NCBI RefSeq assembly: GCF_004137795.1 | Contig: NZ_NWTM01000001.1 | Location: 248,001-312,000, forward strand | Reading direction: 5' to 3' | DNA: 64,000 bases | From: Pectobacterium zantedeschiae | GTDB taxonomy: Bacteria; Pseudomonadota; Gammaproteobacteria; Enterobacterales; Enterobacteriaceae | Shown here: piece after piece, positions 1 through 8,896 of the stretch | Position numbering within the stretch: the first letter of the stretch is position 1 | How the letters are laid out: each line of letters starts with the position of its first letter | The notes under the pieces: generated by a model | Database searches by the model: none | Told to the model about the DNA's origin: nothing | The model's input: the letters and a program-made list of their open reading frames with translations, nothing else | Made by a program: the position numbers and the translations under genes

Positions 1-113
1 TCCCTCTGCACGCTTATGTCGCTATCCGTAAAGCCAGCGCGAAACGAGCGTTGCAACAGCTCCAGAAAGGTAAAATCAAAGGAAAAAGCTGTAAGGCCAG
101 ATTGTTAAAGTAA
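1..113 (+). CDS. dbpA: C-terminal end of a DEAD-box RNA helicase, probably DbpA (partial)
   Basis: An open frame enters from the left edge and ends at the TAA at 111-113, giving 36 residues that finish in KGKSCKARLLK. This basic 'GKIKGK...RLLK' tail resembles the end of the RNA-binding domain of the ATP-dependent RNA helicase DbpA, which binds 23S rRNA hairpin 92 during large-subunit assembly. Only the tail is visible, so the name rests on a short match recalled from the family. Another basic RNA-binding domain protein is possible. Confidence 0.55.
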   Translation, partial: PLHAYVAIRKASAKRALQQLQKGKIKGKSCKARLLK

Positions 114-182
114 CCGGTGGCTGATATACCAGACAGGGTAAAATGGGAGTCACTGGGTAACTGACAGGAGTGTTAAGGGCGG

Positions 183-755
183 ATGCAGACAACAGAAATC
201 GATCGGCGGCTGACGGAAGTGAGCCAGCAGCTAACGATGGTGCTGGTGCCGGGGTTGAGGGACAGCGATGACGAACACTGGCAAAGCCATTGGGAACAGC
301 GTTTTCCTCACTGGCAGCGTATACGCCAGCGGGAATGGTATCAGGCCGATTTGGATCGCTGGGTGTTGGCTATCCGTCGTGAACTCAGTGTGTGTAAGCA
401 CCCCGTGATTCTTATCGGCCACAGCTTCGGTGCGTTGGCCGCGTGCCATGTTGTGCAACAAGGCCAGGAAGGGATCGCGGGCGTCATGCTGGTTGCACCA
501 GCCGAACCCATGCGCTTTGAGATTGACGATCGCATTCAGGCTTCACCGTTGTTGGTTCCAACACTGACATTCGCCAGCCATAACGATCCGCTGATGAGTT
601 TTACTCGCGCCCAATACTGGGCGCAGGCGTGGGAAAGTGAATTGGTTGATGTGGGTGAGGCTGGACATATAAATGCAGAGGCGGGGTTTGGACCCTGGGA
701 ATATGGCCTGACAAGATTAGCTGAGTTTTCTGAAGCACTCATTACTAATCGTTAA
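183..755 (+). CDS. RBBP9/YdeN-type serine hydrolase (alpha/beta hydrolase)
   Basis: The 190-residue product fits the small RBBP9-like serine hydrolase family (cytosolic alpha/beta hydrolases, substrates mostly unknown). The fold begins after a short N-terminal extension with 'VLVPGLRDSDDEHWQSHWE', typical of the family. The nucleophile elbow GHSFGA places Ser81. The likely acid is Asp135 in 'ASHNDP', and the base is His162 in 'GEAGHINAEAGFGPW', which is the family signature near the C-terminus. All three catalytic residues are present and there is no signal peptide. It lies 69 bp after the helicase end on the same strand, perhaps as its own transcript. Substrate cannot be told from the sequence. 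Confidence 0.85.
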   Translation: MQTTEIDRRLTEVSQQLTMVLVPGLRDSDDEHWQSHWEQRFPHWQRIRQREWYQADLDRWVLAIRRELSVCKHPVILIGHSFGALAACHVVQQGQEGIAGVMLVAPAEPMRFEIDDRIQASPLLVPTLTFASHNDPLMSFTRAQYWAQAWESELVDVGEAGHINAEAGFGPWEYGLTRLAEFSEALITNR

Positions 756-859
756 TCGGCCAGTTTTCATCAAGTAGATATCTTACATTATTAAGATAAC
801 GTTATATTTTTATTTAATGCCAGGGCAATGGATCTATTTGTCTTGGCATTTATTTCTTA

Positions 860-1399
860 TTAAGACTGTTCTTCTTGATCGCTTGAACCATGCATCATCT
901 CTTGAATCTGCTGATAAACTTCTGCTGCAGACAAATTGCTATATGACGTTTTGCTCTCAAAATGTAATACCTGTTCTCCCCCAGAACTATGAAGTGCGCT
1001 CATGAGAGCTAAATCTTCCTCTGTGATGCGCTGTCCTGTAAAGGCATCAAACATTTCAGAATTACCATCTGGATATTTAACTACAGAAACGAGCTTACCG
1101 TTGTACAACGGAATACCCGTCATCGCCAGAGAGTATTCTGTTGCGGTTTTCTGTTGTGCCTTAACCTGTTCAGGTGGAGGAGCATCCTTCTCTTCAGCAG
1201 CACGCTTCTTTTGAGAAGACAGCGTGACCTTCGTGCTCTCGTTTGAATTCGGCATATTTTGCGAATCGGAATTTGCCGATGTGTCTGTTTTATTTCCTGG
1301 GCTGATGGCTGCAACGACAGTCGGATTGGCCGCCGCGCCAATAGGAGGCATTGTAGCGGGGGTTGTCGTACTCACAATTTGAATATCTGGAATCACCAC
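860..1399 (-). CDS. Hypothetical protein with Pro/Ser/Thr-rich N-terminal half
   Basis: A 179-residue product of unknown function. The GTG start at 1399 is chosen because AAGGAG lies 7 nt upstream. Residues 1-85 are low complexity (Thr, Pro, Ala, Ser, then a charged stretch AAEEKDAPPPEQ), without a cleavable signal peptide. Residues ~85-150 look globular, with 'GIPLYNGKLVSVVKYPDGNSEMFDAFTGQRITEEDL'-type sequence, and the tail is acidic (SSDQEEQS). A disordered linker followed by a compact domain would suit a secreted or surface-associated substrate, but no family is recognised. It converges on the hydrolase gene and has a 520-bp gene-poor stretch behind its start. Confidence 0.6.
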   Translation of the reverse strand: MVIPDIQIVSTTTPATMPPIGAAANPTVVAAISPGNKTDTSANSDSQNMPNSNESTKVTLSSQKKRAAEEKDAPPPEQVKAQQKTATEYSLAMTGIPLYNGKLVSVVKYPDGNSEMFDAFTGQRITEEDLALMSALHSSGGEQVLHFESKTSYSNLSAAEVYQQIQEMMHGSSDQEEQS

Positions 1400-1923
1400 A
1401 GTATAACTCCTTCTTATATCTATTTAATGCTGGTAATGGTTTTACCAGTGAGTTAATTCAGTGTGTTAAAACCATATGCACTAATGCCGCAGTCGTTGAA
1501 ATTCAGGCCATCAACACAAGCAGGTTAATTGTCTTCCTTGGAAGTGGTATCAATCTGCTGAGCATAATTTCCTGTTGTTCAACACGATGGTGTTAATGAA
1601 ATGGTTCAGTCAGAACACGATTAATGTAAAACAGTATTTATGCCAAACACTATTTATGCAAAATGCAATTGCATTAAAAAACACCCTATCGCAAAAGGTA
1701 TCGGCTGTTTTTTTTGCTTCATTAATACCCAAAAGGCATAAGATTTAACTTTTTGATTACCAATCGTGCGACTTTATGTGACCAAATCTCTCAAATTTTA
1801 AAAAATATAAAACTATCATGGCATTAGCATGATTCCGTGATACCTCTTGCCATGTATGTGCTCTACAAGTGCAGGGGAACGCGATACACTGTTTTCCTTA
1901 TCTTTATCCTGTTAAGAAGTGCT
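1400..1923. other. Gene-poor AT-rich intergenic stretch
   Basis: I see no convincing gene here. It holds the ribosome binding site of the minus-strand gene starting at 1399. An imperfect hairpin at about 1676-1714 (AAAACACCC pairing with GGCTGTTTT across one mismatch, followed by a T-rich run) could be a terminator. The remainder is AT-rich. Confidence 0.4.
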
Positions 1924-2190
1924 ATGCCCAGTATTAAATTGACGGTTAACTATTTGTATCGGCAATCCAACGAAACGCGCGAAGCGTCACAGGCGACAGC
2001 CCGCGTATTTGTTGGTGATGAGCTTATTGCTACAGAGGTGATTACCGGTATGACGGAAATCCCGGTTAATAAGTATTTGCACTATTCAGGGCCTGAAGAG
2101 CGGCCTATGCGTATCGAATGGGATTGTGAGGGAACAACGTCGATGACCGTGTCCGAGGTAGAAACCTGCCCCTGTTGCCACCATGATTAA
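1924..2190 (+). CDS. Small hypothetical protein with CPCCHHD terminus
   Basis: An 88-residue product beginning MPSIKLTVNYLYRQSN. A longer reading from a GTG at 1837 would add a hydrophobic leader, but it looks less natural because the compact hydrophilic domain starts at 1924. The ribosome binding site is weak (AAGAAG). The sequence alternates short beta-like stretches and ends in CPCCHHD, four possible metal or redox ligands. No family is recognised. It stands alone, 130 bp before an exported protein gene on the same strand. Confidence 0.5.
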   Translation: MPSIKLTVNYLYRQSNETREASQATARVFVGDELIATEVITGMTEIPVNKYLHYSGPEERPMRIEWDCEGTTSMTVSEVETCPCCHHD

Positions 2191-2270
2191 CCTGACATGC
2201 TGAAGCTACGCACCGTTTTTGAACGATTCGACTTCATGATTAACGCACTAAATAACGCAAGTTGCACAAA

Positions 2271-2307
2271 AGCCAACGCACATGCGGCTTGAAATATGAC
2301 GGGTAGA
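2271..2307 (+). repeat. Fragment of the palindromic intergenic repeat seen at 35220-35346
   Basis: The 37 bp closely match the right end of the longer repeat at 35220-35346, sharing 'ccaac', 'cac', 'cttgaa/gtgaag' and 'tatgacgggta' in the same order and strand. The left half of the repeat is not recognisable upstream, so this is a solo terminus or a decayed copy. Confidence 0.5.
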
Positions 2308-2319
2308 CAGGGTGAATGT

Positions 2320-3081
2320 ATGAGAGTAGTGGTATCAACCTTAATAGCCTGTGGATTGTGGACGGCAACAGGGGGAGCGCATGCTGGCTGGTATGTCGTG
2401 AGCAATTACGAGGGTCACATTGGGCCTTACCCGGTACATTTTTCATTGCAGAAATACAGCATTGACCAAGACAAGAATCTGCTCGGGAGCTACTTTTACG
2501 ATAAATACCGAGCGCCTATTCCTTTGTATGGACGGCTCTCGGAAACATCCCTTGAGATCTGCGAAATTCATACCCCTCAGGACTATGATAAATATATCAT
2601 TCAGGGTGTTAAGTCTGATATTGATACGACCCACTGCCCATTTAAATTGACGGAAATCGGGGAAGAACTCCGAGGCGAGTGGTCAAACGGAAAGGCACGT
2701 TATGATGTTAACTTACGGCGTGTGGCATCCTTTGACGATAGTGAGCAACCCGCAAAGTTAGAAGGGCAGGTTGATATTCCTTTCTGGGGGCAAACGGCGA
2801 CGCATAGTTTCATTGGGGTGTATCAAAACAGCGATACGGGGATGGTTGTTGAAGGCATTAAAGCGATCAACAAGAAGAATGGCAATGTCGATCAGCTTCT
2901 CAAGCCTGATTTTCAGCAATGCCAGTTTGGTTTTTTTATGACCCCAGTGTATATGAATATTGAGAACGGTGTAGATAATCGTAGCATTACGTTGAACTGC
3001 TATTCCCACGGCGGAGGCGATATTCTACTAGAGTATCGTTTTGATGCGACAAGCCAGCATTATGATGTGGTAAGCGAATAA
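2320..3081 (+). CDS. Exported protein of unknown function
   Basis: The start at 2320 gives a classic signal peptide, MRVVVSTLIACGLWTATGGAHA, with probable cleavage after AHA. An in-frame start at 2296 would place eight extra residues before it. The mature part (~230 residues) is beta-rich with 'YEGHIGPYPVHFSLQKY' and several aromatic residues. A few cysteines (in CEIH, HCPF, QCQFG and LNCYS) could form two periplasmic disulphides. No enzyme motif is visible and no family is recognised. It lies between a small unknown and the necrosis toxin gene on the same strand, but the gaps are too wide for a tight operon. Confidence 0.65.
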   Translation: MRVVVSTLIACGLWTATGGAHAGWYVVSNYEGHIGPYPVHFSLQKYSIDQDKNLLGSYFYDKYRAPIPLYGRLSETSLEICEIHTPQDYDKYIIQGVKSDIDTTHCPFKLTEIGEELRGEWSNGKARYDVNLRRVASFDDSEQPAKLEGQVDIPFWGQTATHSFIGVYQNSDTGMVVEGIKAINKKNGNVDQLLKPDFQQCQFGFFMTPVYMNIENGVDNRSITLNCYSHGGGDILLEYRFDATSQHYDVVSE

Positions 3082-3301
3082 ATATTCTAACGTATTAGAA
3101 TATTTAATTGTTGTTGTATTTAAAATCCATGCATTATTTTGCAGGCTAAATATATCTTTATTTATTGTTGGAAATAAATGATTTTTATTTCCTCTTCTTT
3201 CTTGTTAAAAATGTTCCTTCCTATACTTTCATCATGGTTATATTTCTTAACTATTGATGATATTGGTTTTAAAAGGACTATCCTTTGCTAAAGGAGTTAA
3301 T

Positions 3302-4093
3302 ATGCTTTCAGGAAAGAAAACAATTCTAGTCTTCTCAATGTTGTTCGCCACTTTTTCTTCACATGCAGATAATTTCCCTAAGTTGAATCAAGCTTTGCCA
3401 TCAGGAATTGATGCACGAGCGATTGCACCAGTATTTGATTTTGATACGGATGGCTGTCTCCCCAGCGCAGGAGTAAGCCGTAGTGGTGAGCAGAACGGCG
3501 GGTTGAAGCCAACAGGAAATATAACAGGGGGATGCCGATGGAGTAACTTTCTTGACTCGTCAAATACCTTACACCGATATGCCTGTATTAACTCCGGTGG
3601 TTCTCGCTATTGCGGTAGCTTCTATGCACTCTATTTTCTAAAAGATCAGATATTAAGTGGTGTCAATTCAGGTCACCGCCATGATTGGGAGCATGTCGCA
3701 ATCTGGACTAAAAATGGTGTAGTAACACATGGTAGCTACAGTGCACATGGTAAATTAACGACTAAGGATGCGTCAAGTATCGACAAGCAGGATGGTCATC
3801 TGAAATTTGTTTATCACAAAGATGGTGCATTAACCCATGCTTTCCGTTTCTCTAAAACTAATGAAGAAGCGGAAAATCCGTATAAAAAATTTGTAACGCC
3901 AGACATTATCAGCTGGTACTCAATGTATGGTGATGGCATTAATAATCAAGAGTTACGTAACCGATTAAATGCCTTTGACTATGATTCAGCGTCAATTCCT
4001 CTTAAAGATAATAATTTCCTGACTAACCTGAATAATGGCCGACCGGCTGGTTATCCAGAATTTACAGATGCCAGCATAACAGCATCGAAATAA
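3302..4093 (+). CDS. nip: Nep1-like necrosis-inducing protein (NLP cytolysin)
   Basis: A 263-residue secreted toxin of the NPP1/NLP family. NLPs bind plant plasma-membrane sphingolipids and permeabilise eudicot cells, causing necrosis. The diagnostic heptapeptide GHRHDWE is intact at residues 124-130 and supplies metal and membrane-binding residues. The start at 3302 follows AAAGGAG and yields a signal peptide ending near SSHA at residue 22; the upstream ATG-like start at 3254 is less likely. Two cysteine pairs are visible (GCLP/GGCRW and YACINSG/RYCGS). In Pectobacterium the homologue is the type II-secreted virulence factor Nip, which supports the genus call. A terminator follows at 4104. 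Confidence 0.92.
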   Translation: MLSGKKTILVFSMLFATFSSHADNFPKLNQALPSGIDARAIAPVFDFDTDGCLPSAGVSRSGEQNGGLKPTGNITGGCRWSNFLDSSNTLHRYACINSGGSRYCGSFYALYFLKDQILSGVNSGHRHDWEHVAIWTKNGVVTHGSYSAHGKLTTKDASSIDKQDGHLKFVYHKDGALTHAFRFSKTNEEAENPYKKFVTPDIISWYSMYGDGINNQELRNRLNAFDYDSASIPLKDNNFLTNLNNGRPAGYPEFTDASITASK

Positions 4094-4103
4094 TCAGGAT
4101 AAG

Positions 4104-4130
4104 AGAGGTATGGTCACACATACCTCTTTC
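4104..4130 (+). terminator. Rho-independent terminator after nip
   Basis: AGAGGTATG (4104-4112) pairs perfectly with CATACCTCT (4119-4127) around a six-base loop, followed by a short T-run. It is 10 bp beyond the nip stop. Confidence 0.75.
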
Positions 4131-4201
4131 TATTATGGGATTCCCTTACCCTATAAAATCCCTGCGAAGTAATCTATTTCTTAATAAGGGATGGGTATGT
4201 A

Positions 4202-5398
4202 TTAATGTCGTTCAGGGGAGCTGGTCGTTCGAATCTGTAACGTGAACAGGATGGAAATCACCACGAAGCCCACCGCCGTATATAGCACCGTCGTATAACC
4301 CCAATGCAGATAGATAGCACCAAAAAGCGTATTCCCCACAAAGACGGCCAGATAGGTCACAGCACTATTAAGCCCCATGATTGCGCCGCGTTTCGATGCA
4401 TCGGTTGTGTTCAATCCAGTGATTAGCAAATTGACGCACAGGTGATTCGCGGTGCCCAGAAAAAGCATCAACACGCACACAGTAGGTAAGCTATTTCCTG
4501 AAAGGGCGAAAATGAGATACACCGCCGCTACCGTAAGAAATGAGGCTGGCATAGCCACTCTGGCATTCACTTTACTTATCATGGCATCCATAAAAGCCGC
4601 TGAACCAAAACCAATGCCGTAGCAAAGTGCGATCAGGCCGTTAGCACTCAGTGGTTGGTGTAGTTCGTGGTACAGATAATTACCCAGGTAGCCATAGACC
4701 CCATAAAAGGCAGTCATGAACCCGCCACATGCAGCCAACAATGGTTTCACGCCAGGCACGCTCAGTGCTGCAAGGGGCGATGATGATGTCCGCGTGATAT
4801 TTTCATCTCGGTTACCCAGACGGGAAAGGATGACGATAGCCAAAACGGCAAGTACACCAATCGCCAGATAAACGACACGCCAATGAAATTGCTCTGCCAG
4901 AATCGACGCGAGTGAAACACCAGCGACAAGGCTCAATGTCCAGCCAGTAAGAACGACACCCGTTGTTTTACTTTCCAATCCTTTGGGGGCGATAGCCGCT
5001 GCGGTGGTATAAATTGCCGGAATCGCTATGCCGGACGCAATGCCTGCAATGAGCTGGCTGGCGATCAGCCACTTGACGGAAGAGGCGGTCGCGCTGGAAA
5101 TCAAAGCGACGACCAGTAGGATCATTGCGTTCTTCAACATTCTAAAAGCGCCAAATCGATCGATATATCGTGCTAGAAACAGGGCGCTTAGTGCTGTTCC
5201 CAGGCCAAATGCGGCCGAGGCTAACATGACTGACTGCGAGATGCTTTTGAACGATGTGGCGATCTCAGGAGCGATGGGGCCCATGAGTAAAGAATTTGAT
5301 CCAATCACGCCGATACAGAACGTCAGCACATAAGCCGCGCTCGGTACACGAAGCGTGCTTGAATTGGCATGCAATTCGGCATGTTGATGTTGTGACAT
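4202..5398 (-). CDS. MFS transporter (DHA1-like, 12 transmembrane segments)
   Basis: A 398-residue inner-membrane protein with about twelve hydrophobic segments and the usual two-halves layout. The loop after segment 2 contains 'LFLARYIDRFGAFRMLKNAM', a form of the MFS motif A (GxxxDRxGxR), and the large central loop falls near residue 205. The family exports drugs, sugars or amino acids by proton antiport. It is transcribed divergently from an Lrp/AsnC-type regulator across about 90 bp, so it is probably an amino-acid-type exporter controlled by that regulator. The substrate is not determinable. Confidence 0.85.
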   Translation of the reverse strand: MSQHQHAELHANSSTLRVPSAAYVLTFCIGVIGSNSLLMGPIAPEIATSFKSISQSVMLASAAFGLGTALSALFLARYIDRFGAFRMLKNAMILLVVALISSATASSVKWLIASQLIAGIASGIAIPAIYTTAAAIAPKGLESKTTGVVLTGWTLSLVAGVSLASILAEQFHWRVVYLAIGVLAVLAIVILSRLGNRDENITRTSSSPLAALSVPGVKPLLAACGGFMTAFYGVYGYLGNYLYHELHQPLSANGLIALCYGIGFGSAAFMDAMISKVNARVAMPASFLTVAAVYLIFALSGNSLPTVCVLMLFLGTANHLCVNLLITGLNTTDASKRGAIMGLNSAVTYLAVFVGNTLFGAIYLHWGYTTVLYTAVGFVVISILFTLQIRTTSSPERH

Positions 5399-5488
5399 TG
5401 AAATTTCGCTTTTTGCTTAATATGATTCGGATAAAACACTATCAACCAAATGAAATTAGTTTTAAATAAGGAATGAAAGAATGAAAGA

Positions 5489-5986
5489 ATGAAAATAAAT
5501 AAAGATGACATTAAGCAAAAAGTCATTCCTACACGGGATATTGATGCAACTGACAGAAGATTATTAAGAGAACTGGTTGGCGATGCCACGCTGAGCTATG
5601 CCGAACTGGGAGAGAAAGTCGCGCTTTCAGCTCCTGCCGCGCATGAGCGGGTTAAGCGACTTCGGCGCGACGGTGTGATACGGAAAACGGCTGCGTTGCT
5701 CGATCCTGCTGCGATAAAAAAGAACCTTTTGGCATTTGTGCACGTTGATACCAGCGGCTGGGGCGTTTCATCTGAGTTGATGGAGATAACACGCAATTCT
5801 GATGTTGAAGAGGTACATTCGGTTGCAGGTGATGCGGCGCTGATCCTCAAAATCCGCACCGAAGACGCCCAATCGCTGGAAAAGCTCCTGTTTCAGCTTT
5901 ATGCCGTGCCTGGTGTTAGCTCGACACGCTCGTATATTGTTCTGTCGACCTATCTTGAACGTCCTGTACAACCGAGCGATAACTGA
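5489..5986 (+). CDS. Lrp/AsnC-family transcriptional regulator
   Basis: The 165-residue product has an N-terminal winged HTH (residues ~18-75, 'DATDRRLLRELVGDATLSYAELGEKVALSAPAAHERVKRL') and a C-terminal RAM/ligand-binding domain (residues ~85-155, with 'VAGDAALILKIRTEDAQSLEKLL'). These regulators form octamers and sense small molecules, usually amino acids. The gene diverges from the MFS transporter, the usual arrangement for a regulator and its target exporter. The N-terminus MKINKDDIKQKVIPTRD is a little longer than in E. coli Lrp paralogues. Confidence 0.88.
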   Translation: MKINKDDIKQKVIPTRDIDATDRRLLRELVGDATLSYAELGEKVALSAPAAHERVKRLRRDGVIRKTAALLDPAAIKKNLLAFVHVDTSGWGVSSELMEITRNSDVEEVHSVAGDAALILKIRTEDAQSLEKLLFQLYAVPGVSSTRSYIVLSTYLERPVQPSDN

Positions 5987-6111
5987 TGTGCGCTGAGTTA
6001 TGACAATTACCAATTTTTCTCAATGAATGCGTCTCTACAAATCTCAGATCGTTGCCACTCAATTCACAATGATCTGAGATGCACTATTTTATTTATAGCT
6101 ATGCTGAATGT

Positions 6112-6894
6112 TTAATCTGGCAATAAGTTTGCCATTTGCTCGTCTATTATGTCGCTGTGACAGCGATAAATCTTAATGTTTTCTTTTATTGAAAGACGCT
6201 TTCCTTCTGATGAAGGTATTCTACCGCATTTTTCATTTCTTTCTTTATCCCATGTTTCTTGTCTAGATTTTTCTCGAACCCCATTTCCCAGCATACTATT
6301 CGAATTCTGAATAAATGAGTCATAACGGTTTTTTTCATTTCTAAGCGTTTCTTCTTGCGCTTTTTTTGTGATTTTTTCGGCGTTTTCACTGAGCCAGGCT
6401 ACGCCATAAATTGCTCTGGACAGGGCATCATAAGGTTTTTTTTCTACTTTTATTTCCTTTTCATTATCGAGAATTTTGAGATCGTAGGAAAATGATGGAA
6501 TGACGATCTTGTTATCACTGAGCCTATTATCTTTGCTTTCACCTGTTTTAGTAAAAAGGTTATTGCCAATTTTATCCATTTCATCTTTTGTGTACAAAAG
6601 ATCGTCTTCATTAAGAATGATATCGATGATCTCCTGACTTACGGGAATTTCAACCCGCAGGCTACACGAGAATGCTTTTCCCCAGCGTGGCTGAGTTGAT
6701 AATTTAGAATAAATCACACTCACAGTATCAACAGATTGAGACGGGGAATTATGGAAAAGTGCTTTTGCACGGTCGGCAAACGTTTTTTTAACGACTTCCA
6801 CTGCATTCAGATCGCTGCATTGAAGGTCTTCCTTGGCATACGCTGACGTGCAAGTGAGGATAATTCCAATCATGACATAGAGAAGCCTTTTCAT
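6112..6894 (-). CDS. Exported protein of unknown function, paralogue of the next gene
   Basis: A 260-residue product with signal peptide MKRLLYVMIGIILTCTSAYA. It shares a layout with the product of 6891-7688: CSDL/CRSP near the mature N-terminus, a central charged domain, 'RAIYGVAWLSENA' against 'RTLYGLAWLQENA', and a C-terminal region with 'KCGRI...IYRCHSD' against 'KCGAI...IYTCQQQ'. Four cysteines are conserved between the two, which suits periplasmic disulphides. Its start overlaps the upstream gene by 4 nt, so they are translationally coupled. No known family is recognised. An immunity or inhibitor role is only a guess from the tandem paralogy. The AT content is high compared with the core genes. 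Confidence 0.7.
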   Translation of the reverse strand: MKRLLYVMIGIILTCTSAYAKEDLQCSDLNAVEVVKKTFADRAKALFHNSPSQSVDTVSVIYSKLSTQPRWGKAFSCSLRVEIPVSQEIIDIILNEDDLLYTKDEMDKIGNNLFTKTGESKDNRLSDNKIVIPSFSYDLKILDNEKEIKVEKKPYDALSRAIYGVAWLSENAEKITKKAQEETLRNEKNRYDSFIQNSNSMLGNGVREKSRQETWDKERNEKCGRIPSSEGKRLSIKENIKIYRCHSDIIDEQMANLLPD

Positions 6895-7688
6895 TTCTTA
6901 TCCTTGTTTTCAATCAATCCAAGCTGTGCCAGCCTTTCCCTAGTCATCTGCTGTTGGCAAGTATAAATTGTGGCTTGATCTTCCATTGATCGGTTGTTAT
7001 TCGCGATAGTTTCTATTGCACCGCATTTTTTATTTTTGTTTTTTATCCACTGCCGTGCATCCTCTTTCAGTTGCCCTTTAATATAATCGGGCAAGTTACT
7101 CCAGTAAGCATTTAGCGCACTATCGGCCTCTCTGAATTCGACAATGGATTTATTATATTTAAAACGTGGTGATTGTTCTTCCAGCCTCGCTGCATTTTCT
7201 TGTAACCAGGCCAAGCCATAAAGTGTGCGTGAGACTAACTCATCATGTGGATAAATAATATTGGTTTCTTGCTGATTATCAGCAATATGAACATTATAAT
7301 AAACACGATCTAATGCGATATATTCATCTCCTTTTTTGTGGAGGTAAAGATTTAAAAGGTAAATGCTTTTTGCTTTAGGATCTCCATTTTCCAAAATAGG
7401 ATAGTATTTTAAAAAATTTAACACATCGAATGGGATTTTTATCTTGGCTTTGCCAAAGCAGCTTAGGTTATTTTTTGTTTTCAGTTTTGTGACAATGATA
7501 TCATATTCAAATTCAATTTGTTTAATTGTCTCTAAAGATACACGGTTGCTAATGGGGTGTGCTTTTTCTTGATCTTCTTTGATTAACGACTGAATGACGA
7601 GAGGACTACGACACACAAGATTATTTGCGTTAACATAGTGTGATGAAAGTATTATCAAGAATAGAGATTTTATTATGATCTTTATCAT
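6891..7688 (-). CDS. Exported protein of unknown function, paralogue of the previous gene
   Basis: The start is placed at 7688 (MIKIIIKSLFLIILSSHYVNA), which gives a clean signal peptide. The frame stays open up to 7868, but that would add 60 unlikely residues and overlap the upstream gene. The 265-residue product is the sister of the 6112-6894 product and shares the 'LYGLAWLQENA' block and a C-terminal cysteine pair with 'RERLAQLGL'. Divergence between the sisters is large, so the duplication is old or both were acquired together. Function unknown. Confidence 0.68.
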   Translation of the reverse strand: MIKIIIKSLFLIILSSHYVNANNLVCRSPLVIQSLIKEDQEKAHPISNRVSLETIKQIEFEYDIIVTKLKTKNNLSCFGKAKIKIPFDVLNFLKYYPILENGDPKAKSIYLLNLYLHKKGDEYIALDRVYYNVHIADNQQETNIIYPHDELVSRTLYGLAWLQENAARLEEQSPRFKYNKSIVEFREADSALNAYWSNLPDYIKGQLKEDARQWIKNKNKKCGAIETIANNNRSMEDQATIYTCQQQMTRERLAQLGLIENKDKK

Positions 7689-7710
7689 TTTCAATTCCAT
7701 TGAAATCACG

Positions 7711-8337
7711 TTAGCAGGACATGCAGATTCGTTTATCTGAAGATGAATATGAGTTGGCACCGACCATCTTATAGGTCTCATTTGTTTTTTTGAATTGATA
7801 GATATAAGCGCCTTCGCCTGCTTCTTGTCTAAGTTCAGATTCCCTTTCGTTAAGTAGATTGATGGCAATACCTTTGAGGCCTGGAGGAGATATGATGTCC
7901 ATCTGGATATTAATGATACCTGATGATAGTGTATAGTAATTCATGACGAAGACCGAACCTGCATCTGTGTAGGATTTTTCAAAATATTTTTCTGACGCCG
8001 GTATCTTTTTTATTTCTTGCAGAAATGAAATAAAAGCCGCTTTTCCATTTGAACCATTGAAGATGAAGCTGGAATCAGATTCCAGTTTTGGCATTATTTC
8101 GTTGTTTTTATAACTTATTTTATTTTTTCTCGCTATGCTCACACCATAGTTAGCAGGAATAAAATAGGAGTCAGTGAGTTCAATAAATTGGTTATAGTCT
8201 TTTTGTGATAATTTACTTTTTTGCAATACATTGGTGAAATCTGTCACAAACGTGGAGAAGTCTTGTGCATATACCCCATTGGAGAGAGGAAGGAAAAGAA
8301 AAGGCCAAACAACGTTTTTTATATAACTCCGTTTCAT
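7711..8337 (-). CDS. Exported protein of unknown function
   Basis: The product is about 208 residues from the ATG at 8337, with signal peptide MKRSYIKNVVWPFLFLPLSNGVYA. The mature part is hydrophilic and Lys/Ser-rich and ends in 'SSSDKRICMSC', two cysteines at the very C-terminus. It is not clearly related to the two paralogues downstream but is 23 bp away on the same strand with the same AT-rich composition, so the three genes form a probable operon of cell-envelope proteins. No family is recognised. Confidence 0.65.
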   Translation of the reverse strand: MKRSYIKNVVWPFLFLPLSNGVYAQDFSTFVTDFTNVLQKSKLSQKDYNQFIELTDSYFIPANYGVSIARKNKISYKNNEIMPKLESDSSFIFNGSNGKAAFISFLQEIKKIPASEKYFEKSYTDAGSVFVMNYYTLSSGIINIQMDIISPPGLKGIAINLLNERESELRQEAGEGAYIYQFKKTNETYKMVGANSYSSSDKRICMSC

Positions 8338-8443
8338 AATAAACACGCATTCCTTATAAATAATGAATAAATCCTTTTTATATTATAAGGTTATTCATGG
8401 TTTCACGTATATATTCTTTGTCATTCAAACCACGATTGACGCT

Positions 8444-8896
8444 TTACGGGCAGCCTTGTCTGCTACGTTTCATCTTTAATTCATTATCAGTACTATCAAC
8501 GATCTTAAAACCTAAGCGCTGGTAGAGCGTTATTGCCCTGTTGCCCTTTAAAACACTCAGAGTAACGGGGACATTGGCTTCATCCGCCTGCTGCAAAAAT
8601 CTGTTTAATAGCCACTCTGCAATACCCTGTCCTTGATAGGTTGGCAAAATCTGGATTTGTATAATGACCCATTCATTGACGCCCTTGTGTCGTTTGAATA
8701 ACCCAATAGGCTCAGATCCTATAAGCACGATATAGGCGTCTTTATAATGGTATTTGATTCGCTGCCAGTGCGCCGAATCATCAGCAATAACGCCAGCTTT
8801 TTGGAGATGTTCATCCATCGTAGCGCGGCGAAGTTCGAACAAGAATCCTTCATCCTCCGGTGTAGCCAGACGAAGCGAGATATCGCGACATTCCAT
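8444..8896 (-). CDS. GNAT-family N-acetyltransferase
   Basis: The 150-residue product has a complete GNAT fold. It starts with 'ISLRLATPEDEGFLFELRR', has the acetyl-CoA motif A 'IQILPTYQGQGIAEWLLNRFLQQA' (Q/RxxGxG/A around residues 95-100), and ends with the motif B segment 'NRAITLYQRLGFKIVDSTDNEL'. These enzymes acetylate small amines or protein N-termini; the substrate is unknown. It is the last flank gene before the integrated element. Confidence 0.88.
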   Translation of the reverse strand: MECRDISLRLATPEDEGFLFELRRATMDEHLQKAGVIADDSAHWQRIKYHYKDAYIVLIGSEPIGLFKRHKGVNEWVIIQIQILPTYQGQGIAEWLLNRFLQQADEANVPVTLSVLKGNRAITLYQRLGFKIVDSTDNELKMKRSRQGCP

